Source: Absidia repens (taxonomy: Eukaryota; Mucoromycota; Mucoromycetes; Mucorales; Cunninghamellaceae). Taken from it: 64,000 nucleotides of DNA. Position 1 is the stretch's first letter, and the number at the start of each line of letters is the position of its first letter. The position numbers and the translations under genes were made by a program. The notes beneath the pieces were generated by a model. That model was not told where the DNA came from. It was given only the letters and a program-made list of their open reading frames with translations, and did no database searches. The DNA lies in assembly GCA_002105175.1 (NCBI GenBank), contig MCGE01000046.1, positions 1-64,000 of the forward strand, given 5' to 3'. Positions 25,326-35,043 of this stretch are shown here, in pieces.

Positions 25326-26634
25326 GTATTTTGGCGGGAGACTCTTTTTTTTTTTTAAGACAGCTGGAACTCTTTTTTTTTTTTTTTTTGAAGCAACTGT
25401 CACCATTTGACATCGGTAGCGTGGCTGCTCTCTTCCTATGGCGGAATTGTCAGGGCCCTCATGCACACCTCTACTCTGTGGTCTAGTTTTCCTTACACCG
25501 TAGAATAACGCACGGCCGTCCAAGGTAGAATAGCTTGCGGTCGCCGTAGAATTACTTACCCTCTTAATTTTATCTTATAATATGTTTATTCTCTAATAAA
25601 ACAATATTTTACTGTATATATTTTCAATGAATTCATTCAATCGTTTATAGCGTATCAAATAGTGTTTATAGGTGGTATTGCGATTCCATTTGAAACACAG
25701 TTTAACAGCTGGTACCGCTTCCCATCATATCAAACCTTCTTATTTCCAAAGTCTGGAATCTATTCCCCGTCCAAGTTTATCCACTAATGAGTTCTTTCAA
25801 ATAAAAAATCATAAACAGAATATCATAAAATTGGGATCAAACAAAGGAAGAGAGTAAACTAGAAAACAGAAAAACAAAAATGACGGGGCGGTATTTATTG
25901 ATAAAAACAAAAAGCAGCATACTCCCCTGATACAATATCATTAAATCTATATAATTATACGCTATACTAATGTAATCAGACCTTAATCCAAATCCAGTCA
26001 ATTGATTTTTCATAGTATTCTCTTTAGTTAAGGAAGATGGATCACCCAAAAAGAGCGATAGTCAAAGATAATAAAGACATAAAATAAAAAGATGTAATAA
26101 TTCATATATGATATAAAAATAAAAAAACGAAATAGGTATAATGCAATTGATAAAGTTAATGATGACGGTGAAAGAGGGTGAAGGAGGTACATGCCGACAT
26201 GGCCCTGGACCGCTCAGTTTTTGTTTTTATGCTTTCATTCTGCTTACATTCGCCGCAAAATTTGGTATCTAAGAAGGGTGGTGACATATAAAGGGATCTG
26301 AAGTATAAGGCATACTAAACATATATGAGATAAAATAAAAGTAAGAAGATGACATATTTTATTCAAGTGTAGATATAATCCAAGGTAAAGATTTCATAGT
26401 ACTATTCAATAAGGAAGCGCTGGTTTATTTATACTATTGAATTTAATATACCATAACATATCATAAACATAAAATAAAAGAAGCATAATTTTTGTTTTTT
26501 ATTGATAATATAAAAAGTGGAATGTAAGTAAAAGTGAGTTGTAAACTAAGTACACTACTAAAGCGCTAGGGAAATATAAAATGATTGAGAAAGGGATGGA
26601 GTGGATTACTACAGTATATGCTATATCAAAGAGT
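25326..26634. other. Intergenic, possible exon remnant
   Basis: Contains short T runs after repeat C and AT-rich DNA. After TTTATAG at 25662-25670 two plus-strand frames stay open for about 37 and 62 codons, but no upstream exon or start was found. Around 26340-26390 a TTTTATTCAAGTGTAGATA segment resembles the polyadenylation block of the repeat family. Nothing here is a firm gene. Confidence 0.4.
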
Positions 26635-27114
26635 TTAGAATTTTCCGCCAGTGCGCGACTTCTTGGAATGCTGAGGTAGTAGCACTTCGTGGATATTGGG
26701 GAGCACACCGCCACCAGCAATGGTAACACCGTCAAGCAGCTGACTGAGTTCTTCGTCTTGTCGGATAGCCAGTTGAATATGACGAGGTTTGATAAGCTTT
26801 TTTTTGTTATCCCGAGCGGCATTACCTGCTAGTTCAACCATTTCAGCAACGAGATATTCCAACACAGCAGCAAGGTAAACTGTAATGATAATAACTCAGA
26901 TATATATATATATATTCAAAATACAATTAGCCACTTTACAATTATCAGTAACAATAATAAAAAAAATACGAATCTTACCAGGAGCACAAGACGTAATACG
27001 AGGAGCATATCGTTCACGGCGCAAAAATCGATGAACGCGACCTACAGGGAATTGAAGACCGGCCCGGGCTGAGCGTGTCATTGGCTTTTTTGCACCTGAT
27101 TTTGGACCAGACAT
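26635..27114 (-). CDS. Histone H2A, divergent variant
   Basis: Two exons, 27114-26979 and 26879-26635, give 126 aa. The histone fold is clear: [54 protein letters not shown]. The acidic-patch residues (Glu in LEYL, AE, ELAG; DEE) are kept. Differences from canonical H2A are the L1-loop segment ([13 protein letters not shown] in place of the usual KGNYAxRVGAGAP), a [14 protein letters not shown] docking region with an H2A.Z-like GGG, and a tail ending SRTGGKF with no SQ phosphorylation motif. It is therefore neither a standard H2A nor H2A.X nor a typical H2A.Z. No paired H2B is next to it. Confidence 0.9.
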
Positions 27115-27900
27115 TATTTTTTTTTTTAAAAAAAAAGTAAATGAATATGAAGAGAAAAGAAAAGGAAAGGGAAAAAACCCTTTCTCACTTTTATATGCCA
27201 TCTGAGTATTGAAACACCGCTCCCTTTGTTATATGCGCGGGCCAATGTCAAGCTTCTGATAATGATAAGCATATATTTTTGTTTGAGGTACTAAAAATAT
27301 AGGAATACACTATGTTAATTATGTATATAAAACTACGAGTACTTCAACCTATTGTACCTATTAGTTTCTTATTCATTTCACTCTCCTTCTCTTCATCGTC
27401 TTATTACTGTTAACTGATTTTTGAATCATAGTAGAATATAAATAAAAAACGTTTGATTTTACTCTTTATCGTTTTTAAGGCTACTGCGCAGCCTTTCAGT
27501 TTCTGGACTTTATTCGATATTTTATGGTTGTAGATTTATGCTTAGTTTTTCTTGGGTGGGGGGGGGGGTTGATTGTTTAATGTGCTCCATTGCCCTAGTA
27601 GTATAAGCAACACGAAAATAATAAAAAACTACATACATAGGAGAGAGAATGCATATCGCATTGTCAGTAGAAACGTCAGATTGAGCGAATCTATATGTGC
27701 AAAAAATAAGAAAGGAAAACAAACAAGACAGAAAAGACAAGACGTATATATTGATAGTAGAAGCTTTGAAGAAGTCAATTTGGTTTATTCATATGATATA
27801 CGTATTTGTAAGAAAAAAGAAGAAGATAAGACTATGATAATAAACATACTAAAGTACTAATGTTGTATGTGATTTGAGTTCACTAACGTATGATTTGTTT
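27115..27900. other. Intergenic, H2A promoter side
   Basis: AT-rich DNA upstream of H2A, with a G run at about 27559-27569. A small plus-strand frame at 27573-27860 looks random. No gene is supported. Confidence 0.5.
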
Positions 27901-30546
27901 TCATTGATTTAAGGTGACATTGGACGAAGAGTGCTGGGCGCCATCTTGAAGAAAAACCAAGTGAGTATCATATTGACTAATTGTTTTTCTTTTTTGATAT
28001 ATGTTTCCTTTTTTACCTTGTTTGTGACGATTTTGGTACGAATGGGTATGAGGATAAGACTTCTGGATTTTATCACCTGTCAAAAAAAAAAAAAAAAATG
28101 GGGGATCTGTTATCATATCGACTAGGAAATATGTCACACCAAGTCACTAAAACTTACCAATATTGTTGTTGATGTCAAGTGCGGCAACCAGCTACATTCT
28201 GGTCGGGCGATTCCGAGGATTCCTTCTGTACTGTTGGTGAGGATAATGAGGTACATAAGGAAGAGCTGGGTAAGGAGACAAGGTAAACTATAAAATATAA
28301 TGATAGGGGCCCCGTCAAGAAATGTAGAGAGTGTGTCTAATTATTGTTTGATTTCACTTACAGGATGATAGCCATAAAGAATATGATGTAAGTTTTGATA
28401 TTGGTCCATCAGCCAATCAATATCAACAAGGGAAAAATCGGAGTGATTTCGATATGGAGTGTCGCCGTATGGCCATAATGGTGCTGTATGAATATAAAGG
28501 GAGAGGAAATAAGCATCAGTTTACCTTTCATTATTTTATTTCCATCCCTGATTTACCATACCTATATGATCTGGTGCTAAATGACCTTGCTTGATGAATG
28601 GGGCTGTAAACATTTCGTTGACCAAAACCAATTCACTTTTTCTTTCAGGAGGCGTTCGAGGTGTAAAAGAGGGATAGACGGAGGACGTGGTACCTTTGGG
28701 CTTCTATATAAATAAATATCAATGAGTATATCATTTCAAATAAACAAAAGAATAATACAAGTTACAATTTCACCACGGAGGAGAGTATGAATACCACTAA
28801 AAGGAACGAATTCTGTAGCCATTATATTTAGCTGGAATGGACGATGAGGTAGAGCAGATGATTCATTCTTGTTTTTGGAACTTTGATTGGCGTAGGTTGA
28901 TTCAGTATCGTTGTTAATTGCTATGTTGTCATTTTTGTCACTGTTTCTTTGATAGTTGTAGGTTTTGTTGCTGCTAACTTTCACATCGTTTTTTATCCAC
29001 TTTCTGTGTTGGTAATTTCTTCTGTTGTTCTTCTTCGGGTTGTAGGTTGACCAATAGGTGTTCCTTCCGTTGTTTTGTAAGTGATCACCTGTATTTGAGT
29101 AATTGTTGCTGTGTAGAGTAATGTTGGATTTGGCGTTGTTCGCATTCCTAATTTCGTTTTCCGTCGTTGAAAAATCATTGAAACAATGGTTCCCGGAATT
29201 GGGCCCAACCATGTCGTTAGTCTATAAATATAATTAAAATGGGAACAAACTTATATATTAGCAATATTGAAATTTTGAGAATTCGATTACCTTTTGATCG
29301 AGAACGTTGCTTTGCCAGTGTTGATGGCTTTGATATTTGTAGTTGTGTTGTAATTTTCTGGGATTATGTGTTTTCATTGATGATTTGTATGGTCGGTGAC
29401 TAGTGTTTCCGTTGATGTCGTTGGTTGAATTTTTGTTCGCAGCAACATAGTGATCATCCTCATCCCAAGTTTTATTTGTAATGATGCAGCTACGTTCTTC
29501 TAAAACATGAGCATTACTGCTTGAAGACTAAAAAAACAAATTAATAAAGTTGCATACAATAAACCTTATTTTATTTAATCGTTTACCTGTTGGATTTCAT
29601 TTCCATGGACGATTGCTTTTTGTTCACAGTCTTTGAAGTCTGGAGTAGATTGATCGAGTTTTGCCGTGTTGAGACCTTCTTTAAAATCATTCGACGTAAA
29701 TTGTGTCCAAGAAGCAATATCAGTGGAAGTGGAGTTGCTGCTGTCGCTGTGATTGAGCTCCGAGTCCACGAGTGATGTTTCTTCCAATAGTTCTGTAGTA
29801 GGTTGCCATTGTTGAAGGTGTCGTTCCTGTCTTGCTCCATTATCACCAATTTCCTGATTGACCTTGAATACTAGAATAAAAAATAAAAAAAAATAAAAAT
29901 ATTAATAGCAGTTACCAAGCGTTTTATCGAAGTTTGACAGACATTACCATTTTTCCACTTCATTGGCTTCACTAAAACAATGTCCTTCAAGTCACCATGA
30001 TTGATAGTCAGTGTTTCCGTTCTTGCAGAAAAAGCCAAGTCATTCTTTTTATGGCCATGTCTGATTTTACAAGCGTCTTTCAATATGAGTTCCAAATGGT
30101 CATAGGTAATAGTAGAGGTTTCAGAAAGTTTTCCCTGGAATTGAGCACCATTTTTGACCGTAGCTTGAACATAATTTCCCTATATTGCACAGATAAATAA
30201 AAGTGTGTCAAATTAATTAGCATATCCAAAAATTTAAACTACCAAGCAGTGCACAAACTTACGACTAAATTAGAGGCAACTTCAACGACATTACTGTCTG
30301 GAGATTTGCTAATGTCAGAAACGCCGTCGTGATTGGTATTGTTTCTACATATCGCTTGAGCACCACGTCCGTTTTTTCTATTGTCCATACCACGTTTCCA
30401 TTTTTTGTGTTGATTTTGCCTATAAAAGAGAACAAAGGAAGAGTCAATGAAAACGCACGGACTTTAATAAGAACTACTATTCTTCTTTACTTTTTATAAG
30501 GAGTTGCGGGCTTGTGTGCCTGGGATAAAGGTTCGTTATTGATCAT
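27901..30546 (-). CDS. PBP1: Ataxin-2 / Pbp1 homologue (Lsm, LsmAD, PAM2)
   Basis: Exons 30546-30491, 30419-30263, 30179-29948, 29870-29587, 29527-29291, 29221-28766, 28703-28562, 28483-28362, 28287-28255, 28191-28158, 28076-28017, 27944-27901 give 618 aa. An Lsm-like domain (GNYVQATVKNGAQFQGKLS) is followed by LsmAD features (WTQFTSNDF, LNTAKLDQSTPDFKDCEQKA). An Asn-rich linker comes next, then a PAM2 motif, LNIMATEFVP (about residues 453-462), which by family knowledge binds the MLLE domain of poly(A)-binding protein. Ataxin-2 proteins act in mRNA stability and stress granules. If exon 9 is not spliced at 28255, an in-frame TAG at 28194-28192 ends the protein at 593 aa. The three further exons that remain open in frame favour the longer model. 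Confidence 0.82.
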
Positions 30547-30623
30547 GGTCAAATAGTTGGATTAGCACTGTGTCTTATTTAGTAATTGATTGAAATAATA
30601 TAAAAGCAAGCGAAGATCAGGTA

Positions 30624-30625
<2 letters not shown>

Positions 30626-30682
<57 letters not shown>
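30626..30682. repeat. (GA)n microsatellite upstream of PBP1
   Basis: A GA dinucleotide run of about 28 units lies about 80 bases upstream of the PBP1 start, within the shared upstream region with RPL12. On the minus strand, the direction of PBP1 transcription, it reads as a (TC)n tract and may serve as a pyrimidine-rich promoter element. Confidence 0.9.
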
Positions 30683-30686
<4 letters not shown>

Positions 30687-31126
30687 ATGCGGGACCAAAA
30701 GAAAAAAAAATAGTAAATAAATAAGGCAGAAGGACCATTTATGCCGCCTGCTCATTATGAAGGTACAGCCTATTCTCATCAGCCAATAGAATGGCTTGAA
30801 ATGAAGCAACGGGTGATAATAAGAACGTATCTTGTCATGAGCTGTTGCATAGTATCTATAATATATATATATATATATATACATATATAATGATAAATAG
30901 TACCAATAATATTGGTCCATTTTCTATACCCTACATTGTGATATGTCTCCAAACTGACCAAACTACACACACACACAAAAAAGGCGGGGTTCCAAATAGA
31001 TACAAGCAAAGTGGCCGGCTTCCTGTTCCGAGAGGTCAAAATTGATTGTCGCTGAATTCGATTTTTTTTTTCCTTCTCTCCTTCCTTGACTATATCAACG
31101 GTAAAGAAGAATACCTACACGCATTA

Positions 31127-31152
31127 CATCCATCCATCCATCCATCCATCCA
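31127..31152. repeat. (CATC)n tetranucleotide repeat in RPL12 leader
   Basis: Six or so tandem CATC units lie 50 to 75 bases before the RPL12 ATG, so probably in the promoter or 5' leader. Confidence 0.85.
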
Positions 31153-31201
31153 CGTAATCTCATCATTATTTCTGTCTCTATTTATTGTTTCTTTTTATTA
31201 G

Positions 31202-32098
31202 ATGCCTCCTAAATTCGATCCTAGTGAAGTAAAGATTATCTACCTCCGCGCTACTGGTAATGAATGAATAATATGACAGACCTACAAATTTGTGACAGTA
31301 CTGGGATGAAAGGAACATATCGATTAGACATCACTGACATCTTTTTCTATATTTTTATTTGTTTGTGCTATTTTATAGGTGGTGAAGTTGGTGCTTCCAG
31401 TGCTCTCGGTAAGTAACCTTGTAGAATTTTTCGTGTCATCCCTCAAACCTTGACTAACCACCTTTTTTTTTTTTTTTTTTTTTTTGATAGCTCCCAAAAT
31501 TGGTCCTCTTGGTCTCTCTCCCAAGAAGGTTGGTGAAGATATCGCCAAGAACACCAAGGAATGGAAGGGTCTCCGTGTCACTGTGCAATTGACCATCCAA
31601 AACCGTCAAGCTCAAGTGTCCGTTGTGCCCTCTGCTTCCTCTTTGGTCATCAAGGCCTTGAAGGAACCCCCAAGAGATCGCAAGAAGGAAAAGAACATCA
31701 AGCACAGTGGTAACATTTCCTTGGATGATGTGATCGAAATTGCCCGTACCATGCGTTACAAGTCCTTCGCCCGTGAACTCTCCGGTACTGTCAAGGAAAT
31801 CCTCGGTACTGCTCAATCTGTTGGTAAGTCATTCTTTTCTTCCTCCCCCCATTTATTTTTCTCATTAGATATATATGTATATTGACTGCCTACCCCCTTT
31901 TTTTTGCTTCTCTAAAACAAAGGTTGTACTGTCGACTCCCGTGCTCCTAACGATTTATGCAAGGCTATTGATGCTGGTGAAATTGACATCCCTGTAAGTA
32001 ACCATGTACCAGACCAGGATACCTGGCTATTTAGATGATTTGGTATACTAACTCGACTGCTTATTATCTTTTTTTTTTTGTTCGTTTAGGAAAAATAA
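31202..32098 (+). CDS. RPL12: 60S ribosomal protein L12 (uL11)
   Basis: Five exons: 31202-31256, 31379-31408, 31491-31823, 31923-31993, 32090-32098, giving 165 aa, the exact family length. The protein reads [59 protein letters not shown] and a C-terminal [21 protein letters not shown]. uL11 forms the base of the ribosomal stalk with rRNA and P-proteins. Codon use is strongly biased (AAG, GTC, ATC, GGT), as in other highly expressed genes. Exon 2 is only 30 bases and the last exon is nine bases (Glu-Lys-stop). Intron 2 has a 23-base T run a few bases before its acceptor. Confidence 0.97.
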
Positions 32099-32906
32099 AT
32101 TCACGTTATTGTCAACAAACTTATCGATAGGCATCTGTACAGGAATAAAATCTTTACCTTTTTTTTTCTATGTTTTTGGTGTTTTGACTTACATTTTGGG
32201 ATGGGATGAGATGTTTGGAAATATAAATGGAAGACGAACGGATGCGATGTATGTGATGGTGGTGTGCGGGGATGTGTGGGCATTATGGCGGCTGGATGTG
32301 TGTGTGTGTGTGTGTGCGTGATGTCTACTAGTTATCGGGTTGATTATCGCTGCTTACAACAAGGTGGAGGGGGATGTTGATTGGATCACAAGTGCGGGAC
32401 GGGTGAAGTTGTTCAATACAGAATGACTACATCGTCGCTTGGTCATTATATGTGTTGCGTTACAATGGACTAGGAGATGAGTGGGTGTATCTTTCTCATG
32501 AATACCAAAACAACAACACACTGTTTAGATGATAATTAGGGCCGTGTAAAAAGCTGAATAGTAATGGGCTAACTATATTTTGTTTTTGTGCTGTTAGGAT
32601 TGGCGATGAATTTCAATTGAAATTTAGTGCGTGAAATCAAGCTATACAGAATAATGGTGATCTACCACTACTCTACGTTAATACGTTTGGATGGGTGGTG
32701 ACGGACAGGCGAAAATGCATGCACCAGTATGTAAGAGAAGGAAAAAAAGGAAAGGGGTAATGGTGCATCTTCGGTATTTCTAATGCAACTTTTTTCTTGT
32801 CGATTACAAGCATACCTTAGATGGAAAACGCCAATTGTTCTTTTTTTCAGTCACCAGATGGATCGACTGGGTACGTTTGAAACCAATCTTACAATCTACA
32901 GTGGCT

Positions 32907-32943
<37 letters not shown>

Positions 32944-33689
32944 TGTGCATATTTATTAGCAGAAGACCACATGACGAACTGATATTTTTTATGGGCACAA
33001 GGTATCGCAACCAGTATATAATGATCAGGATATTGTGATCATGGACCGTCAAGGTAAATGTATTGTATTACAGATAGATCATAGTAAAGGCTAATATGAT
33101 AACGTCTTATTTTAGTAACTCCGTTAGATCAAGTTTGCTTCCAATTGACCTAGCGACTCGAAGATAACAAGGATGAATGATACGATTGATGGCGATGATG
33201 ACATAGATAGATCCCCTTTCTTCCCCTCGTTTTCTTTTCGAATTCTCTTCACTAGTTTACATTCATTTGTTTATTCTCCTACATGTATTTTAACCCACAC
33301 ATGCGCACAATTTTTTTCATCATATTATAAATAAAAAACACATTTCTTGTATAGTACTGTAAATAGAAAGTCGTTTGATAATTGGTGTATGTATCTTATG
33401 ATAGAATGATCATCATTTTATTTTATTTTTATCAAATACACTATGATAATGATGGCATACGAAGATATGCATATCATACCCTATAAAAACAATTCACTGC
33501 ACACACACACATATATATAGTATCATTCAACTCAACAAGAACGTAAAGTAAACCTTGTTGGATGAAGCAATTTTCTATATTCAATTTCAAAACAATCCCG
33601 CCCTCCCCAGAAAAAAAAAAAAAAAAAAAAAAAAAAAGAAAGGGCACTGGACGCCGGGGGAAGGAGACACGAGTGGTTAAAATTTAAGC
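32099..33689. other. Intergenic, AT-rich, two long A runs
   Basis: Contains a 30-base A run at 32911-32940 and a 27-base A run at 33611-33637, plus short GT-rich sequence near 32300. No frame with splice support was found on either strand. Confidence 0.5.
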
Positions 33690-34570
33690 TGACAAGCTCT
33701 ATCGCTACGTCTATACATACAGCACGACTAGGCTCACTTTATACTTGTCGAGCAAAGTATGACTATCTTTTATAGCAAGTGATCTAAGACTGCCAATGAC
33801 TATCCTAGGGCATGTAGGGAAGGCGGAAGTAGTCTTAGTGGGTGACTTAGAGAGCATGTGTTGGTAAGACACTCACAAAAAAGCTACAATAAATACATTA
33901 ATTAATACACTATGATTCAGAGGATTATTAATAAAGTAGAAAAAAAATTATTGAAGCACACTGGTATATACTAAAAGTAAAGATGGATGGCTTCATTAGT
34001 AACAAGGGGGATTCAAATGAAGGATCTCTAGGGGGAACTATGAAAGGGACTAATGTGAGATTTGAAGAGTGGTCAACACTAATATAATAGGACAACTATA
34101 AACTGGGATATAATATACTGCACAAGAAACACATGAAGACTATCTTTCGTTAAACCATCTCAACAGTCAATCCTAATCAAAAAAAGGGGAAGATAGTAAC
34201 AAAGCGATCAAATACAAGACATGAAAGCGACTATTGGGACATTTTTTATTGAAGCATGTAAAAGCCACATATTTTATTGAGATGTAGATACAGTTTGTGA
34301 AAAACTAACACTAAACTAAGCAAATAAAGGTTCTAAAAAGCCGACTAATGTTGGCCCTAAATCCTTGATTCAAAATGAAAGGGTTTCCCCATGCATCCTG
34401 TAATCCCTGAGATGAAACCCTTCTAAACTAGTCCTGACACTAATCTAAGATCACCTTAACCTCAAAGAAGTTGGATGGGGAAGAAAAAAAGAAAAGAAAA
34501 AAGAAAGAGAACGAGGCCGAAAAAAAACTTGAGAGTAAATAAATTCCACGTGGGCGGGATTTGAATATAG
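33690..34570 (-). repeat. Dispersed repeat, copy D (near full length)
   Basis: On the minus strand: TTCAAATCCCGCCCACGTG end (about 34546-34564), long pyrimidine tract, then the body with a perfect nine-base inverted repeat AAGGGTTTC/GAAACCCTT at about 34379-34425. An AATAAAATATG block lies near 34270, with TTCAATAA modules near 34245 and 33950. The tail TCTTAGATCACTT ... AAAGATAG (about 33761-33789) matches copy A with two mismatches in 27 bases. The end-to-tail spacing is about 790 bases, as in copy A. Confidence 0.8.
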
Positions 34571-34652
34571 GCTTTTTGGTCTCTCGCGATTTTTGGTGTT
34601 GCAAATCAAATTCCTCAACCATTCAACCACAACCGATCAATTTCAAATGCCC

Positions 34653-34655
<3 letters not shown>

Positions 34656-34693
<38 letters not shown>
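34656..34693. repeat. 38-base T run beside repeat D
   Basis: This is the longest homopolymer in the window, about 90 bases outside the CACGTG end of copy D. Other long runs: 11190-11218, 16867-16898, 24099-24126, 32911-32940, 33611-33637, 43350-43379 and 45874-45899. Confidence 0.9.
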
Positions 34694-34695
<2 letters not shown>

Positions 34696-35043
34696 GGTAT
34701 ATCACTTGCACCCCAATCAACCAACTTGATAACTAACTAACCATTTCCTAGCATATGTCGTTGTTAAAATGTTTATTGTCAAGTAAAATTCATACGCCAA
34801 GCTTTTTCCGTGAGTACTTTTTTTTGTTTCACCTCTCTTGCTGAACTACATAAACCATCTACAAAAGTAGCAACAAAACGAAAAAAAAACAATAGACAAT
34901 AGACAATAAAATGTTGTAATATAAATCATGGGATATTTATTAGGCGATAGAGGAATAGGTAGAGACTAAATTAAAAAATAATAATAATACTATAATAGCA
35001 CTAAAAAACTAAAAGCAATAACACTATAAAAAATGCAAGTCGT

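Noticed and set aside
31257..31378. Possible intron-encoded C/D snoRNA in the first RPL12 intron
   Set aside because: A CTGA and a TGATGA-like sequence occur but not with correct spacing or a terminal stem.
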